Assembly: GCA_013215945.1 (NCBI GenBank)
Contig: JABSOM010000006.1
Location: 62,001-126,000 of the forward strand
DNA: 64,000 nt
Direction: 5' to 3'
Origin: Campylobacteraceae bacterium
Lineage (GTDB): Bacteria > Campylobacterota > Campylobacteria > Campylobacterales > Arcobacteraceae
Part shown: positions 52,499 to 60,359 of the stretch, piece after piece
Layout: every line of letters begins with the position of its first letter
Position numbering within the stretch: the stretch's first letter is position 1
Program-made: the position numbers and the translations under genes
Notes under the pieces: model-generated
The model's database searches: none
Told to the model about the DNA's origin: nothing
Seen by the model: only the letters and a program-made list of their open reading frames with translations

Positions 52499-53587
52499 AT
52501 GTCATTAGAACTACAAAATATATCTATGAGCGTTGATGGTAACATGCATATTTATAATACAAACTTGACACTGAAAAAAGGAACGATGAATGTTCTTCTA
52601 GGAAGAACCTCTTCTGGAAAAACCACCTTAATGCGAATTATGGCTGGATTAGATGTACCAACATCTGGTAAAATCCTGTGGGAAGGTAAAGATGTTACTG
52701 GTATGAAAGTACAAGATAGAAAAATTGCAATGGTATATCAGCAATTTATTAATTACCCAGCAATGACTGTATATGAAAATATAGCCGCACCCTTACGATT
52801 AATGAAAAAAAGCGAAGATTTCATTGATAAAGCCGTAAGAAAAACTGCTGGATTAATGAGAATGACAGATATGTTGCATAAAAAACCCCTTGAATTATCA
52901 GGTGGACAGCAACAACGCTGTGCTTTGGCACGCTCACTTGTAAAAGGGTCTGGGCTAGTTCTTTTAGATGAACCATTGGCGAATTTAGATTATAAACTAA
53001 GAGAAGAATTAAGAGCAGAAATACCAAAATTATTTGAAGAATCGGGTGCAATTTTTGTATATGCAACAACTGAACCAGAAGAAGCACTTCTATTAGGTGG
53101 TAATGTGGCTACCTTATGGGAAGGTAAAATAACACAATTTGGAAAAACAGCAGATGTTTATCACAATCCGAACAATGCAACTACTGCGAAGGTTTTTTCT
53201 AACCCAGCAATGAACTTTTTAAATATAGAGAAAAAAGATGGATTTATTTATTTTCACAATTCAAATAAAATTCCAGCTACTGACATCTTTCTTAAACTTG
53301 AAGATGGGGAGTATTTAGCTGGGTTTAGACCAAATCACCTAGAGTTAAAAGCAAAAAGTGATTCTGCTTTTCATTTTGATACGAACTTATCAGTAACAGA
53401 AATTACAGGCTCTGAAACTTTTTTACATTTGTCTTATGACAATGAAAATTGGATTGGTTTGGTTCATGGCGTACATGATTTAGAATATGGTTCAAATTTA
53501 AGTGTTTACTTAGATTTACGACATATTTTTATTTTTAAAAAAGATGGTGATTTATTACAAACTGCCTCTTATGTAACAAACAGATAG
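52499..53587 (+). CDS. glpS: Glycerol ABC transporter ATPase 1 (GlpS)
   Basis: 362 residues. Walker A 'GRTSSGKTTLM' (35-45), Q-loop at 81-82, canonical signature 'LSGGQQQRCALARSL' (133-147), Walker B 'VLLDEPLANLD' with E158, TOBE-like C-terminus ('GFRPNHL'). The switch (H-loop) histidine is missing: 'VYATTEPEEAL' has Thr191 where MalK-type proteins have His. Together with GlpT this predicts one active and one degenerate composite ATP site. Assigned from gene order glpD-glpS-glpT-glpP-glpQ-glpU-glpV, as in the Rhizobium glycerol importer. Confidence 0.9.
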   Translation: MSLELQNISMSVDGNMHIYNTNLTLKKGTMNVLLGRTSSGKTTLMRIMAGLDVPTSGKILWEGKDVTGMKVQDRKIAMVYQQFINYPAMTVYENIAAPLRLMKKSEDFIDKAVRKTAGLMRMTDMLHKKPLELSGGQQQRCALARSLVKGSGLVLLDEPLANLDYKLREELRAEIPKLFEESGAIFVYATTEPEEALLLGGNVATLWEGKITQFGKTADVYHNPNNATTAKVFSNPAMNFLNIEKKDGFIYFHNSNKIPATDIFLKLEDGEYLAGFRPNHLELKAKSDSAFHFDTNLSVTEITGSETFLHLSYDNENWIGLVHGVHDLEYGSNLSVYLDLRHIFIFKKDGDLLQTASYVTNR

Positions 53588-53600
53588 AAGGAGAAAATTT

Positions 53601-54680
53601 ATGGCTAGAATAACTCTTTCAAAATTAGCACATTCTTATGTTAAAGATCCAAAAAGTGACAAAGATTATGCTTTAAGAGAATTAAATCACGAATGGGAAG
53701 ATGGTGCGGCTTATGCCCTACTTGGACCCTCAGGTTGTGGAAAATCAACTTTACTAAATATTATTTCAGGAATAGTAACTCCTTCTCATGGACGTATTTT
53801 ATTTGATGATATAGACGTAACATTTGAAGATACAACAGACAGAAATATTGCACAAGTTTTTCAGTTTCCTGTTGTATACGATACGATGACAGTACAACAA
53901 AACCTTGAGTTTCCTTTAAAAAACAGAGGAAAAGATGCTAAGTATATTGCTCAGAGAGTAGCTTCAATTGCACGCTCAATTCAAGTAGAAGATATCTTAC
54001 ATAAAAAAGCACGAGGCTTAAGTGCAGATCAAAAACAAAAAATTTCACTTGGCCGTGGAATGGTTAGAGAAGATGTAAATGCTATTTTATTTGATGAACC
54101 TTTAACAGTAATTGACCCTCATATGAAGTGGGAATTAAGAACTCAATTAAAAGCTTTACATAAAGAACTTAAACATACTATGATTTTTGTAACCCATGAT
54201 CAAACAGAAGCTTTGACATTCGCAGACAAAGTAGTTGTTATGAATGTAGGAGAAGTGGTTCAAATAGGAACACCTCAAGAGCTTTTTGAAAAACCTGCTC
54301 ATACTTTTGTAGGTTATTTTATAGGCTCTCCTGGTATGAATATTTTAGATGTAGAAATTTCAGGAAATCAAGCAAAACTTTTTGATGCCAATGTTGAATT
54401 AACGCAAAGTTATTCTGGTTTAGAAGGTAAGTTAGAACTTGGAATCAGACCTGAATTCATGACTTTATGCGAAGAAGGTCAAGGAATTAAAATAGAAATA
54501 ACTAGAATTGAAGATGTTGCACATCATAAAATAGTGAGAGCTCGTTATGATAATAAAGATATCAATATTATTGTACAAGAAGATGTAGTTATTACGGAAA
54601 CGATGAACAATATGACTTTTGATATGAGTAGAGTAAATATTTACGAAAACTCATGGTTAGTTGAAGGAGAAAAAATATAA
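53601..54680 (+). CDS. glpT: Glycerol ABC transporter ATPase 2 (GlpT of the ABC system)
   Basis: 359 residues. Walker A 'GPSGCGKSTLL' (42-52), Q88, Walker B 'AILFDEPLTVID' with E166, and switch His199 in 'VTHDQTEAL' are intact. The ABC signature is degenerate: 'GLSADQKQKISLGRG' (139-153) instead of LSGGQ. D-loop 'TVID' is also unusual. This is the complement of the GlpS defect. Not the antiporter GlpT of enteric bacteria. 13 bases after glpS, 1-base overlap with glpP. Confidence 0.9.
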   Translation: MARITLSKLAHSYVKDPKSDKDYALRELNHEWEDGAAYALLGPSGCGKSTLLNIISGIVTPSHGRILFDDIDVTFEDTTDRNIAQVFQFPVVYDTMTVQQNLEFPLKNRGKDAKYIAQRVASIARSIQVEDILHKKARGLSADQKQKISLGRGMVREDVNAILFDEPLTVIDPHMKWELRTQLKALHKELKHTMIFVTHDQTEALTFADKVVVMNVGEVVQIGTPQELFEKPAHTFVGYFIGSPGMNILDVEISGNQAKLFDANVELTQSYSGLEGKLELGIRPEFMTLCEEGQGIKIEITRIEDVAHHKIVRARYDNKDINIIVQEDVVITETMNNMTFDMSRVNIYENSWLVEGEKI

Positions 54681-55549
54681 TGAAAAAAACAGTCAATCAA
54701 AAAGCATGGTTTTTAGTTTTACCAGTGCTTCTTCTTGTTGGGTTTTCAGCCGTTATTCCTTTAATGACTGTTGTGAATTATTCGATTCAAGATACTTTTG
54801 GAAACAATCAGTTTTTTCCAGTAGGTCTTGAGTGGTTTGAAGAAATTCTGCATTCAGAACGTATTCATGATGCACTTGGACGACAAGTTTTATTTACAAG
54901 TATTATTATGGCCATTGAAATTCCTTTAGGAATTTATATTGCTTTACAAATGCCTAAAAGTGGAATTTGGGCTTCTGTATGTTTGGTACTAATTTCACTT
55001 CCTTTATTAATACCTTGGAATGTTGTAGGTACTATTTGGCAAATATTTGCAAGAACAGATATTGGTCTTTTAGGGCATACCGTTGCTGCTATGGGTATTG
55101 ATTATAATTATTCCCAAGATATATTATCCGCTTGGATTACTATTATTGTTATGGATGTATGGCATTGGACTTCATTAGTTGTTTTACTTTGTTATGCAGG
55201 ATTACAATCAATTCCAAGTGCTTATTATCAAGCGGCAAAAATTGATCAGGCTTCAAGATGGAATGTTTTTAGATATATAGAATTACCTAAAATGATGGGT
55301 GTTTTATTAATTGCAGCTCTTTTACGTTTTATGGACAGTTTTATGATTTATACAGAACCTATGGTTTTAACAGGTGGAGGACCAGGAAATGCAACAACGT
55401 TCCTTTCTATTGATTTAGTAAAAATGGCTATTGGACAGTTTGACTTAGGACCTGCGGCTGCATTTTCATTAATGTATTTTTTAGTAATTTTATTAGTATC
55501 TTGGGTGTTCTTTACTGTTATGTCCAATATTGACAAAGAAGAAGGTTAG
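54680..55549 (+). CDS. glpP: Glycerol ABC transporter permease (GlpP)
   Basis: 289 residues, about six membrane segments; docking loop 'QAAKIDQASRWNVFRY', where the usual glycine of DGAS is Gln. 'MVLTGGGPGNATTFLSIDL' is typical of MalF-like subunits. Start overlaps glpT stop (TAATG). Confidence 0.92.
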   Translation: MKKTVNQKAWFLVLPVLLLVGFSAVIPLMTVVNYSIQDTFGNNQFFPVGLEWFEEILHSERIHDALGRQVLFTSIIMAIEIPLGIYIALQMPKSGIWASVCLVLISLPLLIPWNVVGTIWQIFARTDIGLLGHTVAAMGIDYNYSQDILSAWITIIVMDVWHWTSLVVLLCYAGLQSIPSAYYQAAKIDQASRWNVFRYIELPKMMGVLLIAALLRFMDSFMIYTEPMVLTGGGPGNATTFLSIDLVKMAIGQFDLGPAAAFSLMYFLVILLVSWVFFTVMSNIDKEEG

Positions 55550-55552
55550 ACA

Positions 55553-56383
55553 ATGAATAACGCTCCTGTAAAAAAAGGTTTTTTCTCTAGTAAATCACCT
55601 GCAATTATGCTTTTATATATAATATTTTTAATGTTGCCAATTTATTGGTTATTGAATATGAGTTTAAAAACCAATCAAGAAATACTGGGAACCTTTTCTA
55701 TGTTTCCAAATGATATAACTTTTGATAATTATATAGTTATCTTTACTGACCCTGATTGGTACTGGGGTTATATCAACTCAATGACATATGTTGTTATGAA
55801 TACGCTTATTTCATTAGGGGTAGCTTTACCTGCTGCTTATGCATTTTCTCGTTATCGTTTTTTAGGAGATAAACACCTATTCTTTTGGTTATTAACCAAT
55901 AGAATGGCACCTCCTGCTGTATTTGCTTTGCCATTTTTTCAACTGTATTCAAGTGTAGGTTTATTTGATACACATATAGCAGTTGCACTTGCACATACAC
56001 TTTTTAATGTTCCTTTAACCGTATGGATTTTAGAAGGATTTATGAAAGGTGTGCCAAAAGAAATAGATGAAACTGCTTATGTAGATGGGTTTTCATTCTT
56101 TGGTTTCTTTACAAAAATTTTTACGCCAATGATTGCTTCAGGTATAGGTGTAGCAGCGTTCTTTTGTTTTATGTTTTCATGGGTTGAGCTTCTATTAAGT
56201 AGAACCTTAACAGCAGTTGATGCTAAATCTATTGCAGCAACAATGACTAAAACAGTTTCTGCTTCAGGCGTTGACTGGGGTGTATTATCAGCAGCAGGAA
56301 TATTAACTATTTTACCTGGGGCTATTGTTATTTATTTTGTGAGACATCACATTGCTAAGGGTTTATCTCTTGGAAGAGTATAA
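55553..56383 (+). CDS. glpQ: Glycerol ABC transporter permease (GlpQ)
   Basis: 276 residues, about six membrane segments. The docking loop 'ETAYVDGFSFFGFFTK' departs from the DGAS core (DGFS), as if adapted to a particular ATPase partner. Three bases after glpP. Not the periplasmic phosphodiesterase called GlpQ in enteric bacteria. Confidence 0.92.
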   Translation: MNNAPVKKGFFSSKSPAIMLLYIIFLMLPIYWLLNMSLKTNQEILGTFSMFPNDITFDNYIVIFTDPDWYWGYINSMTYVVMNTLISLGVALPAAYAFSRYRFLGDKHLFFWLLTNRMAPPAVFALPFFQLYSSVGLFDTHIAVALAHTLFNVPLTVWILEGFMKGVPKEIDETAYVDGFSFFGFFTKIFTPMIASGIGVAAFFCFMFSWVELLLSRTLTAVDAKSIAATMTKTVSASGVDWGVLSAAGILTILPGAIVIYFVRHHIAKGLSLGRV

Positions 56384-56392
56384 GGAAGAATT

Positions 56393-56671
56393 ATGAATTT
56401 ATCTTGGATGGCATGGACAACACCAACAGCTATATTTTTTATCTGTATTTTTATGGCTTTGTTCGTGATGACAATTTGGGCTATTAAAGCACCACAAGCA
56501 CCACGTCTTGGAATTTTACGTATAGAAACAACACCAGGGGATAGACTTTTTTTAAGTCTACTTGGATCAGCTTTTATTTCTTTAGCGTATTTGGCAGCTT
56601 TTGGAGCACCCATTTTTGGAGCTTTAATCGTTTGTTTTTTTTATAGCCTTTGCGTTTTTCGTTGGGTATAA
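56393..56671 (+). CDS. glpU: Small membrane protein of the glycerol importer (GlpU, DUF2160-like)
   Basis: 92 residues with two long membrane segments separated by a charged cytoplasmic loop ('IKAPQAPRLGILRIETTPGDRLF' cut: core 'RLGILRIETTPGDR'). Position between glpQ and glpV and this sequence match the DUF2160 protein of glycerol ABC loci. Function unknown; probably an accessory subunit. A terminator follows before glpV. Confidence 0.85.
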   Translation: MNLSWMAWTTPTAIFFICIFMALFVMTIWAIKAPQAPRLGILRIETTPGDRLFLSLLGSAFISLAYLAAFGAPIFGALIVCFFYSLCVFRWV

Positions 56672-56679
56672 AATTTAAT

Positions 56680-56702
56680 GTAAAAACCTTTTTGGTTTTT
56701 AC
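56680..56702 (+). terminator. Terminator/attenuator between glpU and glpV
   Basis: GTAAAAACC, loop TTTTT, GGTTTTTAC, then CTTTTT. glpV probably depends on read-through or its own promoter. Confidence 0.75.
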
Positions 56703-56747
56703 CTTTTTACATAATTCCACACCTAAGTATTAATTTAATATTTAGGC

Positions 56748-56779
56748 GTGCGATTATCGCACCTTCCCATTTATGGGAA
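56748..56779 (+). other. Tandem hairpins in the glpV leader
   Basis: GTGCGA-TTA-TCGCAC (56748-56762) directly followed by TTCCCAT-TT-ATGGGAA (56764-56779), ending 22 bases before the glpV start. They are relatively GC-rich for this genome. Could stabilise the abundant binding-protein mRNA or regulate its translation. Confidence 0.5.
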
Positions 56780-56801
56780 AACATTAACATAGGAGAATGA
56801 A

Positions 56802-58505
56802 ATGAAAATTAGAAATGGAATGACGACTTCAATTCTATTAACTGCCTTAGTTTCTAGTACTGCTGCATTTGGCGCAGCAGATATGAGTAAATGGTTGAAA
56901 GAATTTCAACCATCAGTTTTAAGTGTTTCTGAACAAAAGAAAGAATTATCTTGGTTTGAGAATGCAGCACAACCTTATAAAGGAATGACTATTAAAGTTG
57001 TTTCTGAAGGTATTGGTACTCACGTTTATGAGAGTAAAACATTAACAAAAGCATTTTTTGATTTAACTGGTATTAAAGTTATTCACGACATTATTGGAGA
57101 AGGTGATGTTGTTGAAAAACTTCAAACACAAATGCAAACAGGTCAAAATATATATGATGCATATATTAATGATTCAGATTTAATTGGAACGCATTGGAGA
57201 TATCAACAAGCTAGAGATTTAACTTCGTGGATGAAAAACGAAGGTAAAGATGTAACTAACCCAGGTTTAGATTTAAATGATTTTATTGGTTTAGATTTTA
57301 CAACTGGTCCTGATGGAAAATTATATCAATTACCAGATCAACAATTTGCTAACCTTTATTGGTTTAGAGCGGATTGGTTTGCAGACAAAAAAAACATGGC
57401 TGATTTTAAAACAAGATATGGTTATGACTTAGGTGTTCCAGTTAACTGGTCTGCTTATGAAGATATTGCAGAATTTTTTACAGGTCGAGTTATTGATGGT
57501 AAAAAAGTATATGGACACATGGATTATGGTAAAAAAGATCCTTCTTTAGGTTGGAGATTTACTGATGCTTGGATGTCTATGGCTGGTATGGGCGATATTG
57601 GTGAGCCAAATGGATTACCTGTTGATGAATGGGGAATTAGAGTAAATGATAAATCTCAGCCTGTTGGTTCTTGTGTAGCAAGAGGTGGAGCTACAAATTC
57701 ACCAGCTGCTGTTTATGCAATTGAAAAATACTCTGAATGGTTGAAAAAATATGCACCACCAAGTGCTGCTGGAATGGTATTCTCTGAAGCTGGTCCAGTA
57801 CCTGCACAAGGTGAAATTGCACAACAAATGTTCTGGTACACAGCTTTTACAGCTGATATGGTTAAAGAAAAAATTGCTGTTGTAAATGCAGATGGAACTC
57901 CTAAATGGAGAATGGCTCCATCACCACATGGTGCATATTGGAAAGAAGGAATGAAAATTGGTTATCAAGATGCTGGTTCTTGGACTTTAATGAAATCTAC
58001 TCCTGTTAAAAGAGCAAAAGCTGCATGGTTATATGCACAATTTGTTACATCTAAAACTGTGGATTTAAAGAAATCTCATGTAGGATTAACTTTTATTAGA
58101 GAGTCTTCTATTAATCATGAATCGTTTACGAAAAGAGCTCCTATGCTTGGTGGATTAATTGAATTCTATAGATCTCCTGCAAGAGTTCAATGGTCTCCAA
58201 CTGGTACTAATGTTCCTGATTATCCAAAATTAGCACAATTATGGTGGCAAAATATTGGTGATGCATCATCTGGGCAAAAAACTGCACAAGAAGCTTTAAA
58301 TTCTTTATGTAAAGCTCAAGAAAAAGTTCTTAAAAGAATCGAAAGAGCTGGTGTTCAAGGTGATATTGGTCCTAAATTAAATGACAAAAAAGCTGAGTCA
58401 TATTGGTTAGCACAACCAGGTTCTCCAAAACCTAAATTAGCAAATGAGAAACCTCAAGCAATTACAGTTTCTTATGATGAATTAATTAAATCTTGGTCTA
58501 AATAA
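56802..58505 (+). CDS. glpV: Glycerol ABC transporter periplasmic binding protein (GlpV)
   Basis: 567 residues, long as expected for GlpV-type proteins. Signal peptide about 1-24 ('..STAAFGAAD'). 'TIKVVSEGIGTHVYESKTLTKAFFDLTGIKV' (core 'EGIGTHVYES'), 'GEGDVVEKLQTQMQTG', 'YWFRADWF', 'GMVFSEAGPVPAQGEIAQQMFWY' (core 'GPVPAQGEIAQQMFW'). Captures glycerol in the periplasm for glpSTPQ. Good ribosome site AGGAGA before 56802. A truncated relative is found at 50208-50330. Confidence 0.92.
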   Translation: MKIRNGMTTSILLTALVSSTAAFGAADMSKWLKEFQPSVLSVSEQKKELSWFENAAQPYKGMTIKVVSEGIGTHVYESKTLTKAFFDLTGIKVIHDIIGEGDVVEKLQTQMQTGQNIYDAYINDSDLIGTHWRYQQARDLTSWMKNEGKDVTNPGLDLNDFIGLDFTTGPDGKLYQLPDQQFANLYWFRADWFADKKNMADFKTRYGYDLGVPVNWSAYEDIAEFFTGRVIDGKKVYGHMDYGKKDPSLGWRFTDAWMSMAGMGDIGEPNGLPVDEWGIRVNDKSQPVGSCVARGGATNSPAAVYAIEKYSEWLKKYAPPSAAGMVFSEAGPVPAQGEIAQQMFWYTAFTADMVKEKIAVVNADGTPKWRMAPSPHGAYWKEGMKIGYQDAGSWTLMKSTPVKRAKAAWLYAQFVTSKTVDLKKSHVGLTFIRESSINHESFTKRAPMLGGLIEFYRSPARVQWSPTGTNVPDYPKLAQLWWQNIGDASSGQKTAQEALNSLCKAQEKVLKRIERAGVQGDIGPKLNDKKAESYWLAQPGSPKPKLANEKPQAITVSYDELIKSWSK

Positions 58506-58514
58506 TTTATCTTT

Positions 58515-58544
58515 ATCTGATTTAAGATTTTTCTTAAATCAGAT
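58515..58544. terminator. Terminator after glpV
   Basis: 13-base perfect arms (58515-58527 and 58532-58544, loop TTTT), ten bases after the stop. glpK follows 86 bases later. Confidence 0.65.
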
Positions 58545-58630
58545 ATACTTCTTCAAAACATCACAAGATTATTTCACAGTAAGTATTTTTAAAACTTTTT
58601 GTGTAATGAACTTAAAATAAAGTAGGTATT

Positions 58631-60130
58631 ATGAAATATATTTTAGCCATTGATCAAGGAACTACATCAAGTAGAGCTATTTTGTTCAATAAAGAAATGA
58701 AAATTGAAGCCATTTCCCAAGAAGAGTTTCCACAACACTTTCCAAATTCTGGGTGGGTTGAACATGATTGTAAAGATATATATGCAACGGTGCTCTCAAC
58801 TTGTAAAGATGTACTAAAAAAAGCCAATGCAAGTTCTTCTGATATAGTATCAATTGGAATTACCAATCAAAGAGAAACAACAGTCGTTTGGAATAAACAT
58901 ACAGGTGAAGAAATTTATAATGCAATAGTTTGGCAAGACAGAAGAACAGCTGCTTTATGTGATAGTTTAAAAGAACAAGGTCATGAAAACGCATTAAGAG
59001 AAAAAACGGGCTTATTATTTGACCCCTATTTCTCAGGTACAAAATTAAAATGGATTTTGGATAATGTAGAAGGTGCAAGAAAAGAAGCAAGTATTGGCAA
59101 TCTTCTTTTTGGAACCATTGACTCTTATTTAATATGGAAGTTTACAAGAGGTAAAAACCATGTGACAGATGCTACAAATGCTGCAAGAACAATGTTATAC
59201 AATATAAAAGAAGGCAAGTGGGATAAAGACATTTGTGAACTTTTAGATATTCCAATGTCTATGTTACCCAAGGTTCAAGATTGCGCAAGCGATTTTGGAA
59301 GTATGGACGCTTCAATATTAGGAACAAGTATAGCTATTAATGGAGTTGCAGGGGATCAACAAGCTGCAACTATAGGGCAAGCGTGTTTTGAGCCGGGAAT
59401 GCTAAAATCTACTTATGGAACAGGATGTTTTGCACTTTTAAATACAGGCAATGAAATGGTTTTATCTAAAAACAGACTTTTAAGTACTATTGCTTATCAA
59501 CTGGATGGAAAAACAACCTATGCACTAGAAGGTTCAATTTTTGTAGCAGGTGCTGTAGTTCAGTGGTTAAGAGATGGTTTAAAAATCATCAAAGATGCTA
59601 AAGAAACGCAAGACATGGCTATAAATGCAGACCCTTCTCAACAATTATATATAGTTCCTGCTTTTACTGGTTTAGGGGCTCCTTATTGGGATGCAAACTG
59701 TAGAGGTGCTATTTATGGACTAACAAGAAATTCTGGACCTAATGAATTTGCAAAAGCTGCACTGCAAAGTGTTGCTTACCAAACGCGTGATTTACTTGAA
59801 GCCATGTATAACGATTGGAATGTAAGTGATGATGCAATAAAATCCAATGCAACACTGAGAGTTGATGGAGGAATGTCAGCTTCTTCATGGACAATACAAT
59901 TTTTATCAGATATTCTAGGAAAAAGTGTAGATAGACCTGAAATACTTGAAACTACTGCTTTAGGTGTAGCTTGGTTAGCAGGAATGCAAGCAGGTTTTTA
60001 TCCTAAAAAAGAAGAATTTGCAAAAACATGGAAACTTGAAAAACGCTTTACTTCAAGTATGAAAAAAGAAGAAAGTGAAGCTTTATACATGGGATGGAAA
60101 GATGCTGTGAAACGTACACTGTCCACATAA
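58631..60130 (+). CDS. glpK: Glycerol kinase
   Basis: 499 residues, the standard length. '[16 protein letters not shown]', '[13 protein letters not shown]', '[11 protein letters not shown]', '[12 protein letters not shown]', '[13 protein letters not shown]', '[12 protein letters not shown]', '[10 protein letters not shown]' are all glycerol-kinase marks. Phosphorylates imported glycerol to glycerol 3-phosphate for GlpD. AGTAGGT-type ribosome site before 58631. Confidence 0.97.
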   Translation: MKYILAIDQGTTSSRAILFNKEMKIEAISQEEFPQHFPNSGWVEHDCKDIYATVLSTCKDVLKKANASSSDIVSIGITNQRETTVVWNKHTGEEIYNAIVWQDRRTAALCDSLKEQGHENALREKTGLLFDPYFSGTKLKWILDNVEGARKEASIGNLLFGTIDSYLIWKFTRGKNHVTDATNAARTMLYNIKEGKWDKDICELLDIPMSMLPKVQDCASDFGSMDASILGTSIAINGVAGDQQAATIGQACFEPGMLKSTYGTGCFALLNTGNEMVLSKNRLLSTIAYQLDGKTTYALEGSIFVAGAVVQWLRDGLKIIKDAKETQDMAINADPSQQLYIVPAFTGLGAPYWDANCRGAIYGLTRNSGPNEFAKAALQSVAYQTRDLLEAMYNDWNVSDDAIKSNATLRVDGGMSASSWTIQFLSDILGKSVDRPEILETTALGVAWLAGMQAGFYPKKEEFAKTWKLEKRFTSSMKKEESEALYMGWKDAVKRTLST

Positions 60131-60169
60131 ACTTCATTTTATAATTCACATACACTCAAAATAATACAG

Positions 60170-60199
60170 GCTTTTTAGTAGAGAAATCTACTGAAAAGC
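60170..60199 (+). terminator. Terminator after glpK
   Basis: GCTTTTTAGTAGA (60170-60182) pairs with TCTACTGAAAAGC (60187-60199), one T-G pair, loop GAAA. Confidence 0.65.
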
Positions 60200-60269
60200 T
60201 AAGTACTCATAGCTAACATTAATAATAATTTTCTTCTTTAATAATACATACTAAGATAATAATTTTTAA

Positions 60270-60341
60270 TGACATACTATCATGTCATTATGACAACTAA
60301 GCTAATATTAAGATTATATTCATTATAATGACATAACAATT
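60270..60341. promoter_or_regulatory. Operator-like sites upstream of the aldehyde dehydrogenase
   Basis: TGACAT-N6-ATGTCA dyad at 60270-60287, and CATTATAATGACATAACAAT at 60321-60340, which shares CATTATAATG and ATAAC with the sites at 45755 and 52402. Lies 19 bases before the start codon. The match is partial, so regulon membership is less certain than for the ABC operons. Confidence 0.5.
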
Positions 60342-60359
60342 AATCAAGGAAGATACAAA

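Noticed and set aside
54680-56383. glpP/glpQ as enteric-type GlpT/GlpQ proteins
   Set aside because: Names coincide only; these are ABC permeases, not an antiporter or a phosphodiesterase.
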